32,792 nt of DNA from Corallococcus exercitus (GTDB lineage: Bacteria > Myxococcota > Myxococcia > Myxococcales > Myxococcaceae), in NCBI RefSeq assembly GCF_003611585.1, contig NZ_RAVW01000048.1, forward strand, positions 1 through 32,792. Reading direction: 5' to 3'. Shown here piece after piece: positions 13,576 through 21,562 of the stretch. The first letter of the stretch is position 1, and every line of letters starts with the position of its first letter. Made by a program: the position numbers and the translations under genes. The notes under the pieces were generated by a model, which was given only the letters and a program-made list of their open reading frames with translations, was not told where the DNA came from and searched no databases.

Positions 13576-14568
13576 ATGAAATATGACACCGAGCACCTGC
13601 TGAAGCCTGTCTCCCCGGAAGCGTTCCTGCGAACGTACTTCGAGCGGGAGCGCCTGCTGATCCGCCGGGGAGACGCGGGATATTACTCCGGGCTTTTCGG
13701 CATCGAGGAGATGCTGTCGTTCCTGCAAAAGGAGAACAACGCCTATCCCAACGTGCGGATGGTGAAGGAGGGGCGCGAGACGGCGTACAGCGAGTTCTCG
13801 TCGTCCGTGTCCTACAAGGAGGCACGGGTCAACTTCAATCATCTGATCAACCGGGAGCGCGTGTCGCGCCTGTTCCTGGAGCAGGGCCACTCGGTGATTG
13901 TCTATCAGGCGCAGACGGCCCTGGACCCCCTCCGGCGGTTCTGCGACACGCTGGAGCGGGAGTGGCGGGTGCGGGTGCAGGCGAACCTGTATATGACGCC
14001 CGCTGGCAGTCAGGGCTTCACGCTCCATTACGACACGCATGATGCCTTCATCCTGCAACTGGAAGGGGAGAAGCGCTGGCGGCTGTATGACAAGCCCATT
14101 CATCTGCCCTACGACGGCGAACCGATGCAGAACCCGGAGCAGCACCGGCCCACGTTGAACTGTGTGTTCGATGAGGTGCTGCGCAAGGGCGACCTGCTGT
14201 ACGTGCCTCGGGGGCACTTCCACGACGTGAGCGCCACGGACGTGCATTCCCTGCACATGACGGTGGGCCTCCTGACCAGTCCCTGGCAGGCGCTGTTCCG
14301 GCGGGTGGCGGAGGAGCTCGAAAAGGAGGACTTCATGCGCAACACCGTCCCGCTGGCGGTCTGGCAGCAGGGGGAACTGCCGGCGTTCAAGGACCAACTG
14401 AAGGCCGCGGTGATGGCGGGGTTGGACGCGAAGCTGGAGGGGCTGGTGGACGAGTACCTGGGCCGTCACGCGAACGGGAGCGCTTCCGCCGGGATCAACA
14501 GGCTGGCGCGGTCCTTCGCGCAGATGGAGAGGCCGCGCGTCCGGGCAGTCTCCTCCGGGGTCGGGTGA
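13576..14568 (+). CDS. JmjC/cupin-4 Fe(II)- and 2-oxoglutarate-dependent oxygenase
   Basis: The 330-residue product has the metal triad of ribosomal-oxygenase-like JmjC proteins: H-Y-D (His151, Asp153) in T-L-H-Y-D-T-H-D-A-F, and a distal His in Y-V-P-R-G-H-F-H-D (His216). The flanking F-I-L-Q-L-E-G-E-K-R-W-R-L-Y is typical of the YcfD/ROX group, which hydroxylates Arg, His, Asn or Asp side chains of proteins. N-terminal residues 1-90 fit the usual substrate-recognition extension. It is cytoplasmic. It follows the MACPF gene by 65 bp and is translationally linked to the sulfotransferase (one base between stop and ATG), which suggests hydroxylation followed by sulfation of one product. The true substrate is unknown; the pore-forming pair is the nearest candidate. 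Confidence 0.85.
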   Translation: MKYDTEHLLKPVSPEAFLRTYFERERLLIRRGDAGYYSGLFGIEEMLSFLQKENNAYPNVRMVKEGRETAYSEFSSSVSYKEARVNFNHLINRERVSRLFLEQGHSVIVYQAQTALDPLRRFCDTLEREWRVRVQANLYMTPAGSQGFTLHYDTHDAFILQLEGEKRWRLYDKPIHLPYDGEPMQNPEQHRPTLNCVFDEVLRKGDLLYVPRGHFHDVSATDVHSLHMTVGLLTSPWQALFRRVAEELEKEDFMRNTVPLAVWQQGELPAFKDQLKAAVMAGLDAKLEGLVDEYLGRHANGSASAGINRLARSFAQMERPRVRAVSSGVG

Positions 14569-14569
14569 C

Positions 14570-15523
14570 ATGGAGCGCGTCCCCGTCCCCACCCGCCTGT
14601 ACCTCCAGGATGGACAGGCCATTCTCCAGACAGCGCGGCTGCCCGCCGCGGTCTACGAAGCGCCCTTCCTGTCCGACGGCCTGCGCCAGGCCCTGTCGGA
14701 AGGGGAGGCGGCACGCTCCGCCGAGTCGTGTCCGGTGAAGGACCTGCCGGAGGAGGGGGCACTGCCGGCGGGCCTCATCTTCCACGTCTCGAGGTGCGGG
14801 AGCACGCTGGTGACCCAGATGCTGGGGACGCTCCCGGGGGTGAGGGGCGTGAGCGAACCGGAGGCGCTGTCGCTCTACCTGCTTCATTGCGCCCGGGGCG
14901 CCTGCGCCTTCGACGCGGAGGCGTTCCGGCGGTTGATCAAGGCCTTCGGCCGGGGGGCCGGGCCTGGGGGGCGGTATGTGATCAAGTTCTCGTCATGGAA
15001 CCTGCTGTTCCTGGACCGCATCCTCGCCGCCCTGCCAGAGGTGCCCTGGGTGTTCCTGACGCGGGACGCGACGGAGGTGATGGCGTCCAACTTCCGGAAC
15101 CCTTCCGCGCCGCTGCGGTGGTACCGGAGCCGGGAGCCGTGGTTCAAGACGTGTTTCCCGGATTGGCCCGGCGAGGCGCCGGACGCGCCTGAAGCGTTCT
15201 TCGCGTGGTGTCTGGCGCGCTACGCGCGGAAGGCACGGGAGCACGAAGGGCCTCGGTGCTTGTGGGTGGACTACGCGCGCCTGCCCGGCATGGTGCACAG
15301 CCACCTCCTGGCCCACTTTGGCTTGGAGGTGGATGCGGCGCAGCGGGCGCGGATGGACGAGAAGGGCCGCTACCGGGCGAAGGGCGACACGCGGCAGCCC
15401 TTCGTGCCCGACGGGGCCGCGAAGCGGGCGGAAGCCACGGAGGCCATCCGGGAGGCGGTGAAGCGGTGGCTCCCACCACCTGCTGGCCCCGCTCCGGAAT
15501 CAGGCCGGGCGGACGGCGGGTAG
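14570..15523 (+). CDS. PAPS-dependent sulfotransferase family protein
   Basis: The 317-residue product has the 5'-phosphosulfate-binding loop S-R-C-G-S-T-L (residues 74-80) after a beta strand (A-G-L-I-F-H-V), and a 3'-phosphate-binding region V-F-L-T-R-D-A-T-E-V-M-A-S-N near residues 160-175, with the Arg and Ser that contact the nucleotide. K-F-S-S-W-N precedes it. Such enzymes move sulfate from PAPS to a hydroxyl or amine of small molecules, sugars or peptides in the cytoplasm. The ATG lies one base after the oxygenase stop (TGACATG), so the two are coupled and probably act in sequence. The tail after residue 300 is Pro/Gly/Ala-rich and probably disordered. Confidence 0.88.
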   Translation: MERVPVPTRLYLQDGQAILQTARLPAAVYEAPFLSDGLRQALSEGEAARSAESCPVKDLPEEGALPAGLIFHVSRCGSTLVTQMLGTLPGVRGVSEPEALSLYLLHCARGACAFDAEAFRRLIKAFGRGAGPGGRYVIKFSSWNLLFLDRILAALPEVPWVFLTRDATEVMASNFRNPSAPLRWYRSREPWFKTCFPDWPGEAPDAPEAFFAWCLARYARKAREHEGPRCLWVDYARLPGMVHSHLLAHFGLEVDAAQRARMDEKGRYRAKGDTRQPFVPDGAAKRAEATEAIREAVKRWLPPPAGPAPESGRADGG

Positions 15524-15566
15524 GCTTGCGGTCCCAGGACGCGGGTGGTGAATTCCGCCCCTTCCG

Positions 15567-17633
15567 ATGAGCGCCCCCCTCCAGACCGTCCCCGCTCCTG
15601 ACCCCTTCCGGACGAAGCTCGACGGCCTGCTCCTCGTGGCGGTCGTGCTGTGGGGGCTCGCGCAGCTCGCGCCGCACCTGGCCCATCCCGCCATCTACAA
15701 CTGGGATGAGGCGATGCATCAGGCCGCCGCGCGCGGCACGCACGACACCTTCTTCACGCCGCACATCTACAAGGACCCGCTCTACCCCAGCGACATCCGG
15801 CACTGGTGGGCCGCGAACGTCTGGATGCACAAGCCCACGGGCCCCTTCTGGTTCGGGGCGCTGATGATGCACGTCGTGGGGGTGACGCCGCTCGCGCTGC
15901 GGCTGGCGTCGCTCCTGGGCCATCTGGCCGCGGGGGCCGCCATCTACCTCATCGCCCGGCGGCCTGCGGGGCGGACGTGGGCCACGCTGGGCGCGGTGGG
16001 GTTCCTGGCGCTGCCCTTCGGCTGGCAGCTGGTGCAGGGGCGCTTCTTCGGGGACGTGACGGACTGCACGCTGGCGGGCTGCAACGCCCTGGCGGTGGCG
16101 CTGCTCTTCCACGCCACCCGGGAGAACTCCTGGCGCTGGGGCCTGGCGGCGGGCGGCGTGGTGGGGCTGGGCTTCCTCTGCAAGACGGGGCTCGCGCTGA
16201 CGCCGCTGGGCGTGGCCGCGACGCTGTGGGCCTTGAGCCGGCTGCGCTTCTGCCCGGGCCCGAGGTTGGGCACGGTGGTGGCCATGGTGGTCGCGGCCGG
16301 CGTGGTGGCGGCGCCGTGGAGCCTCTACTCCGCGCGGCGCTGGCCCGAGCTGCACGACCTGGAGTCGCGCGTCACGCGCGCGCACCTCTTCGATGACCCG
16401 ACCGTGGACGTGGGGCCCTGGCGCCGCCCGCTGGACGCCGTCCTCAACGAGGTCAACCGCACCAGCTTCCAACCCCTCGCGAACGTGCTGCCCCTCATCG
16501 CGTTCTGCTGGCTGCTGGTGCGCGCCGTGCGCAAGCGGGAGCTGGAGACGGTGGGGCTCGCGCTGTGGGTCGGGGCGACGTGGCTCGTCCTTTCGCTGGG
16601 CACGGTGAAGGTCCCGGCCATCGCGTGGGGCGCCGTGCCCGCCGTCCTCGCCGCGCTCGCCATCGCGGGCTCGGACGCGTGGCGCCATCCGACGCTCGCG
16701 GCGCTGTTGCTGGCGGGGCTCGGCACGCCGCTGGCCATCGAGCACCTGCCCGTCCTGACCCGATTGCGCGAGTCGCTGCCCCCGTCCTGGGACCAGACGC
16801 GGACCCTTCCGGGGCTCGCCGAGGGGCTGGTGCTGGCCTTCTGCGCGGCGGTGCTGACGGCGATTGTCTTCCGGCTGGCGCGCAGGCCCCAGTGGATGAC
16901 CGTGGGGCTGGGGGGCGCGGCGTCGGCGGTGCTCGCCTGGCACCTGGCCATCACGCTGCCGGTGGAGAAGGCGCGCTACGAGGACGAGCACGTCGACGAG
17001 CTGTACGTCAGCTATTCGCGCGAGGTGGGGCTGGCGTTGTCCCGGCACACGCCGGAGCGCAGCGTCGTCTTCGCCGCGTTGGACACGGATCCACCGCTTA
17101 GTTTCGAGAACCTGAGCCTCATGTTCTGGAGCGGGCGCATGACGTACCGGAGGGCGCCGGACGTGGCGCTCGCGCGCGAGCGTGGCTACCACCCCTATCT
17201 CGTCTCACCCCTCGCGGAGCCCTTCGCGCCCGTGCCCGGCGTGCCGCCCCAGGCCGCGCTGCGGGCCTATGACCTGGAGGCGCCGCTGCCCCAGCCCGCG
17301 CCCCTGCCCGACGGCCTCACGCCGCTGTCCGTGCGGCAGGGGAACCTGGAGGTGCTCGGGTTTGCCTCCCGTGGCGTGGGCCATGACCGCGACCGCTACG
17401 CCTTCTATGCCCGGGCGCTCGGCCCGCCCCAGCCGCTGCGCGTCACCTTCCACGGCCCTGACGGCATCGTGGAGCGGGTGCTGGAGCCAGGGGCGACGCT
17501 GCGCAACCCGCAGGCCCTGCGGGGCGCGGCGTGGTTCGTCCTGCCCGCGGTGGGTCCGTCTCGCGCGAAGGTGACGCACCTGGAGTTCGGCGCGGTGGGC
17601 CAGCGCGTGGCCCTTTCCCCGCCGGCTCCCTGA
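15567..17633 (+). CDS. GT39/ArnT-like membrane glycosyltransferase
   Basis: The 688-residue product has an N-terminal membrane segment followed by a periplasmic loop with N-W-D-E-A-M-H (Asp-Glu pair near residues 48-49), and H-K-P-T-G-P-F-W-F, both characteristic of the dolichyl- or polyprenyl-phosphate-sugar-using GT39 family (PMT/ArnT). Around ten more membrane helices follow to about residue 465, then a soluble C-terminal domain of about 220 residues. It should transfer a sugar from a lipid carrier to an acceptor on the outer side of the inner membrane. It starts 43 bases after the sulfotransferase, same strand, so it may be the last gene of the sigma-54 operon, though no strong ribosome-binding site is seen. 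Whether it acts on the same substrate as the upstream enzymes is unknown. Confidence 0.82.
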   Translation: MSAPLQTVPAPDPFRTKLDGLLLVAVVLWGLAQLAPHLAHPAIYNWDEAMHQAAARGTHDTFFTPHIYKDPLYPSDIRHWWAANVWMHKPTGPFWFGALMMHVVGVTPLALRLASLLGHLAAGAAIYLIARRPAGRTWATLGAVGFLALPFGWQLVQGRFFGDVTDCTLAGCNALAVALLFHATRENSWRWGLAAGGVVGLGFLCKTGLALTPLGVAATLWALSRLRFCPGPRLGTVVAMVVAAGVVAAPWSLYSARRWPELHDLESRVTRAHLFDDPTVDVGPWRRPLDAVLNEVNRTSFQPLANVLPLIAFCWLLVRAVRKRELETVGLALWVGATWLVLSLGTVKVPAIAWGAVPAVLAALAIAGSDAWRHPTLAALLLAGLGTPLAIEHLPVLTRLRESLPPSWDQTRTLPGLAEGLVLAFCAAVLTAIVFRLARRPQWMTVGLGGAASAVLAWHLAITLPVEKARYEDEHVDELYVSYSREVGLALSRHTPERSVVFAALDTDPPLSFENLSLMFWSGRMTYRRAPDVALARERGYHPYLVSPLAEPFAPVPGVPPQAALRAYDLEAPLPQPAPLPDGLTPLSVRQGNLEVLGFASRGVGHDRDRYAFYARALGPPQPLRVTFHGPDGIVERVLEPGATLRNPQALRGAAWFVLPAVGPSRAKVTHLEFGAVGQRVALSPPAP

Positions 17634-17676
17634 TCCGGCTGCCATCCATGAACCGTGGCAGCCGGCGGGCCTCACC

Positions 17677-20037
17677 TCACGGCGTGGCCGTGGGGAGGGA
17701 GTAGTAGACGATGAGCCGCGGCCAGCGGGCCGAGGTGTTCGAGTACTCGCGCGAGTCGTACGTCGAGCGGCTTCCCGGCGAGTCGAGCCGCAAGGAGAGC
17801 AGCCCATCCATGGACAGGACCTCCTGCACCATCGGCACCAGCAGCGGGCTCGCATTGACGCCCGCCTGCGTGATGTACGGCACGGACCGGTTCGGGAACT
17901 GCCAGGAGCCCAGCTCGCAGCTGAAGGCGGAGGGCCTGGTGTTCCAGGTGAGGCCCGTCTCGCTCCACGCGTTGTTGGGAACCCACCGCGTGTAGACGTT
18001 GCCGTCAGCGCCGGCCGTGACATCGCCGCCCGTGGACGTGGTCACCAGGGCGACGGAGGCCACCTGGACGTTGGCGGGAAGCTCCGCGAGGTTGAAGCGC
18101 AGGAACGTCTCCGCGTCGTCCCGGTCCACGGTCAGACCCATGGAGGTGCCCGCGTTCGCGTTCGGGTTGCTCATCCAGACGGACGTGTCCGCCACCGGGA
18201 AGAAGGACGCCGCCTCCAGGTGGGAGGTCACCTGCGGATCCGCGGGCCCGAAGTAGCTGACGACCAGCCGGGGCCGCTCGCTGGCGACGCTGTATTCACG
18301 CGAGCGATACACCGTGTGGTAGCCCGGCGTCCTCAGCCGGAAGGAGATCAGCCCATCCGAGTCCAGCGCCTGCTGCACGGGCGCCTTCAGCTTCGGGTCG
18401 TAGTTGACGCCCAGCTGCAAGGGCTTGGGCGTGCTGTTGCCGTACCAGAGCCACCAGGAGCCCAGGTCGCTCCCATTCACGGGGGGCCTGTTGTTCCAGG
18501 TCATGGCCGTCTCGCTCCAGGTGTCGTCCGGCACCAGATGGGCATAGACGCTGCCGTCACCGCCCGCGGCGGAGCCGTCGAAGGCCAGGGCCTCCAACCG
18601 GACCGAGGCGATGTGGGAGCCGGCCGGGATGCTGCCCAGGTTGAAGCGCAGGTAGGCCTCGCCCTTGGCGGAGTCGACATACAGCTTCGAGTCATTGCCG
18701 TAGTTCGTACCCGGGTTGGCGGACAGGACGTACGTGTCCGCCTCCGGCTCCAGCACCACCTGCGTGGGCGCGGAGACCCCCTCGGTCGTGGGGCAGGGGG
18801 GCGGCACGAAGTAGGAGACGATGAGCTGGGGCCAGCGGACCTCCGTGTTCGTGTACTCGCGCGAGTGGTACAGCGTCCGGTAGCCGGGCGAATCCAGCCG
18901 CAGGGAGATCATCCCGTCCGACTCCAGCGCCTGCTGCACGGGCGCCACCAGCTTCGGGCTCGAGTTGATGCCCACCTGGGTCGTGTACTGGCCATTGCGG
19001 TTCCACAGCAGCCAGGAGCCCAGGTCATCGCTGGAGGCGGCGGGCCTGGTGTTCCAGGTGATGCCGGTCTCGCTCCAGGCGTTGTCCGGGACGAGCCGCG
19101 TGTAGACGTTGCCGTCCGCGTTGTCATAGGCGTAGCCGTCGTAGGAAGTGGCCACCAGGGACACGGCGACCACCTGCGCGTTGACCGGGACGCTGCCCAG
19201 GCCGAAGCGCAGGAAGGTCTCCGCCGCGGTCCGGTCCACGGTCAGGGCAGCGCCCTTGCCGTAGTTGGTGGTGGGGCTACCCGCCACGACCTGCGCGTCC
19301 GCCTGGGGGTAGAGGGCCACGACCTGCAGGTCGGTGGTCACCTGCGGATCCCCGGGCTCGAAGTAGTTGATGATGAGCTTGGGCCGCTCGCTGGCGACGC
19401 TGTACTCACGCGAGCGGTACACCGTGTGGTAGCCCGGGGACATCAGCCGGAAGGAGACAAGCCCATCCGAGTCCAGCGCCTGCTGCACGGGCGCCTTGAG
19501 CTTCGGGCTGAAGTTGACGCCCACCTGCAAGGGTTTGGGGGTGGTGTTGGGGTTCCAGAGCCACCACGAGCCCAGCCTGTCGCCCGTCACCGCGGGCCGG
19601 TTGGACCAGGTCATGCCCGTCTCGCTCCAGGTGTCGTCCGGCACCAGGTGCGCATAGACGCTGCCGTCACCTCCGGCGGAGGAGCCGTCGTAGGCGAGGG
19701 CCTGCAGCATGACCGAGGCGATGTGGGCTCCGGCCGGGATGCCGCTCAGGTTGAAGCGCAGGTAGGTCTCGGCCTTGGCGGAGTCGACGTACAGGTTCTG
19801 CGCGGTGCCGAAGTTCGTGCTCGGGTTTGCGGCTCGGACGTACGTGTCCGCCTCCGGCTCCAGGATGAGCTGCTTGGGTGTGGGGACCGCCATGAGCGGC
19901 GCGGCCCGGGCCTGCTGCGCCAACGGGGCTGGCTGTGGCGTTGCTTCGCCGCCATCACAGCCAGGGACGAGCCCCACCACGAGCGGCGCGATGAGAAGGG
20001 AACGAACGGACTGCTTCCATGGGGGTGCGCGATGCAT
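17677..20037 (-). CDS. Lipoprotein with four DNRLRE/CBM96-like domains
   Basis: The 786-residue product starts with a signal sequence (L-L-I-A-P-L-V-V-G-L-V-P-G-C) whose Cys27 fits a lipobox; Asp follows at +2. Four beta-sandwich repeats follow in an A-B-A-B order, beginning near residues 57, 235, 422 and 605. Each has E-x-x-A-D-T-Y-V-type start, a V-D-x-x-x-x-E-T-F/Y-L-R-F line, a W-S-E-T-G-x-T-W-N-x-R-P line and an ending R-S-R-E-Y-S. DNRLRE and related modules occur in surface and carbohydrate-binding proteins; no catalytic domain is present, so this is likely an adhesive or sugar-binding surface protein. ATG 20037 is chosen because it directly precedes the signal sequence; the GTG at 20088 adds a polar tail. 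It is convergent with the glycosyltransferase. Confidence 0.85.
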   Translation of the reverse strand: MHRAPPWKQSVRSLLIAPLVVGLVPGCDGGEATPQPAPLAQQARAAPLMAVPTPKQLILEPEADTYVRAANPSTNFGTAQNLYVDSAKAETYLRFNLSGIPAGAHIASVMLQALAYDGSSAGGDGSVYAHLVPDDTWSETGMTWSNRPAVTGDRLGSWWLWNPNTTPKPLQVGVNFSPKLKAPVQQALDSDGLVSFRLMSPGYHTVYRSREYSVASERPKLIINYFEPGDPQVTTDLQVVALYPQADAQVVAGSPTTNYGKGAALTVDRTAAETFLRFGLGSVPVNAQVVAVSLVATSYDGYAYDNADGNVYTRLVPDNAWSETGITWNTRPAASSDDLGSWLLWNRNGQYTTQVGINSSPKLVAPVQQALESDGMISLRLDSPGYRTLYHSREYTNTEVRWPQLIVSYFVPPPCPTTEGVSAPTQVVLEPEADTYVLSANPGTNYGNDSKLYVDSAKGEAYLRFNLGSIPAGSHIASVRLEALAFDGSAAGGDGSVYAHLVPDDTWSETAMTWNNRPPVNGSDLGSWWLWYGNSTPKPLQLGVNYDPKLKAPVQQALDSDGLISFRLRTPGYHTVYRSREYSVASERPRLVVSYFGPADPQVTSHLEAASFFPVADTSVWMSNPNANAGTSMGLTVDRDDAETFLRFNLAELPANVQVASVALVTTSTGGDVTAGADGNVYTRWVPNNAWSETGLTWNTRPSAFSCELGSWQFPNRSVPYITQAGVNASPLLVPMVQEVLSMDGLLSLRLDSPGSRSTYDSREYSNTSARWPRLIVYYSLPTATP
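17690..19880 (-). repeat. Intragenic direct duplication, period about 1.11 kb
   Basis: Long stretches of the lipoprotein gene recur at a fixed offset: GGGCCGCTCGCTGGCGACGC occurs at 18271 and again at 19381, exactly 1110 bases apart, and the segments around both match closely, as do those encoding S-D-G-L-x-S-F-R-L and A-H-L-V-P-D-D-T-W-S-E-T. The A and B modules are less alike, so an A-B pair arose first and was duplicated later as a unit. Confidence 0.8.
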
Positions 20038-20373
20038 GCAATGGCACTCGGGGTCATGCGCGCCGGTCCTTTCCGGCGCGACGTGCACCCCTTGAGCAAC
20101 CCTTGCGCCAAGACGCGCAGAACGCCGGATCCCCTGTCACTTCCGGCGCTTGCGCGAAGAAGGGCCGCGTGACGCCGCTCGCGATGGGGAGGAACGTGCC
20201 AGAACCGGCACGCGCGTGAAGGCGCCCAGCGGACGCGGGTGTCAGGGGCCTCGCGGCGTCAGGATTTCATCCAGGAGCGCCGGTGTGCCCTGGACCCGCC
20301 GCAGCCGGGGCGTGAAGCGCTCGCGCAGGAGCTGACGACACCCCGGCGGGCGCGGCCACGCTGAGGCGCCGCT
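20038..20373. other. Intergenic region with two CCGG hairpins, no gene seen
   Basis: These 336 bases lie between the lipoprotein start and the end of bioY, both on the minus strand. Two inverted repeats stand near the lipoprotein: CGCGCCGG/CCGGCGCG (20059-20066 and 20073-20080, 6-base loop) and CGCCGGA/TCCGGCG (20123-20129 and 20142-20148, 12-base loop). The first would fall in the 5' untranslated leader of the lipoprotein mRNA, 22 bases before its ATG. The rest is G+C-rich without a recognisable gene or T-tailed terminator. After the bioY stop the same frame stays open for 43 codons to 20242, which I consider chance. Confidence 0.45.
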
Positions 20374-20967
20374 TCAGGGCGCGCGAGACCGGACGAACTT
20401 CCATGCGAGCGGCATGACCAGCCCCGCGATGACGGCCTTGATCAGTCCGCCAGGAATGAAGGGAACGAAGCCCTTCTGGAGGGCCGTGGCGGAGTCGAGC
20501 CCGGTCTTCATCCGGAGCCAGGACACGCCGATGGCCAGGATGAGCAGCTGGCCCGCGAGGAACAGCGGGCCAGCCGTCCACCACCGCCGGTCATGGCCCT
20601 GACGCGCCGCGAGGCCCACGAGGAAGGCCGCGGGGAGGAAGGCCACCAGGAAACCTCCCGTCGGCCCGACGAGCGCCCCCCAGCCGCTGGCCCCCTTCGC
20701 GAAGAAGGGCAGTCCCACCGCCCCCAGCAGGAGATAGGCGACCTGCCCGGCCAGACCCCGTCCAGGGCCGAGCGCGGCCGCCGTGAGGACGACCGCGAGC
20801 GTCTGTCCCGTGATGGGCACCGGGGACCCCGGCACCGCGATGGCGACCTGGGCGAACAACGCGGTGCAGAGCGCCGCGCCCAGGACGAGCGCCCCCTCCT
20901 GTGCGCGCGTGCGCACGAAGCCGTCAGCCAGGACGCGATGGGTCGATTCGGAGGGGAGGGGAGACAC
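20374..20967 (-). CDS. bioY: BioY-family biotin transporter (ECF S component)
   Basis: The 197-residue product carries the BioY hallmarks: P-G-S-P-V-P-I-T-G-Q-T-L-A-V-V-L-T, G-Q-V-A-Y-L-L-L-G-A-V-G-L-P-F-F, G-W-G-A-L-V-G-P-T-G-G-F-L-V-A-F and a late F-I-P-G-G-L-I-K-A-V-I-A-G-L. About six membrane helices are visible. BioY binds biotin in the inner membrane and works alone or with an energising ECF module; no bioM or bioN lies next to it. The GTG at 20967 gives the family's usual length, but no strong ribosome-binding site supports it, and the GTG at 20916 is possible. Sequence upstream of 20967 in this frame is charged and not homologous to BioY. Divergent from the MAPEG gene. Confidence 0.85.
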   Translation of the reverse strand: MSPLPSESTHRVLADGFVRTRAQEGALVLGAALCTALFAQVAIAVPGSPVPITGQTLAVVLTAAALGPGRGLAGQVAYLLLGAVGLPFFAKGASGWGALVGPTGGFLVAFLPAAFLVGLAARQGHDRRWWTAGPLFLAGQLLILAIGVSWLRMKTGLDSATALQKGFVPFIPGGLIKAVIAGLVMPLAWKFVRSRAP

Positions 20968-21099
20968 GCGCCGATGCTCGGCGAGGACGCACACCGGTGC
21001 AAGGCTGCCGGCGTCCACGGGGTGGCAGGTGCGTGAGCCGCCCACGGACGTCGTGAAACAGCTACGGTCCCGGCACTCTCGTGGTTGGAGGCCTCTCCT

Positions 21100-21513
21100 T
21101 TGACGACTCCCTTGCTCGGCACATCGTTGTTCCTGGTCCCGGTGACGTCGCTCTACGCCGCGCTCAACGCATTCCTCACGATTGGGCTCTCCCTCAACGT
21201 CAGCGCGGTCCGCACGAAGCTCAAGGTGTTCCGCGGCGACGGAGGCCATGCCGGCCTCGGGTCCGCCATCCGCGCGCATGGCAACAACGTCGAGCAGGTT
21301 CCCCTGGCGCTCATCCTCTTGCTGTTGGCGGAGCTGAGCGGTGGGAACTCGACGGCGCTTCACGTCTTCGGTGGCGCGCTGCTCGTGGCGCGGCTGGCGC
21401 ATGCCTTCGGGCTGCTGCGCGGAAGTCCCGTCCAGGCAGTCGGCGCGACGCTGACCCTGGTCGTGCAGCTGTGCCTGGCGGGTTGGGTGCTCTGGCTGCG
21501 GCCCTGGGGCTGA
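21100..21513 (+). CDS. MAPEG-family membrane protein
   Basis: The 137-residue product has four hydrophobic segments and the MAPEG pattern R-A-H-G-N-N-V-E-Q-V-P-L-A-L-I-L in the loop between helices 1 and 2, preceded by L-N-V-S-A-V-R-T-K. MAPEG proteins (membrane-associated proteins in eicosanoid and glutathione metabolism) are small glutathione-dependent or related membrane enzymes; the bacterial YecN-like type has no settled function. I take the TTG at 21100 because GGAGG (21087-21091) is eight bases upstream; the TTG at 21085 overlaps that site. Convergent with the next gene. Confidence 0.85.
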   Translation: MTTPLLGTSLFLVPVTSLYAALNAFLTIGLSLNVSAVRTKLKVFRGDGGHAGLGSAIRAHGNNVEQVPLALILLLLAELSGGNSTALHVFGGALLVARLAHAFGLLRGSPVQAVGATLTLVVQLCLAGWVLWLRPWG

Positions 21514-21562
21514 AGCCGCAGCCCAGGGGCGCGAGCGTCATGGCCCGCGCCCTGGTCCGCGT

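Noticed and set aside
15144..17192. 682-codon minus-strand frame opposite the glycosyltransferase
   Set aside because: Gln/Arg/His/Pro-rich noise; the plus-strand gene has clear helices and GT39 motifs.
18220..20172. 650-codon plus-strand frame opposite the DNRLRE lipoprotein
   Set aside because: Repeats in it merely mirror the duplicated gene on the other strand; no start site or signal sequence.
20242..20373. 43-codon in-frame extension after the bioY stop, resembling a coding remnant
   Set aside because: Residue composition looks partly protein-like, but there is no start, no homology I recognise, and bioY already ends at its normal length.
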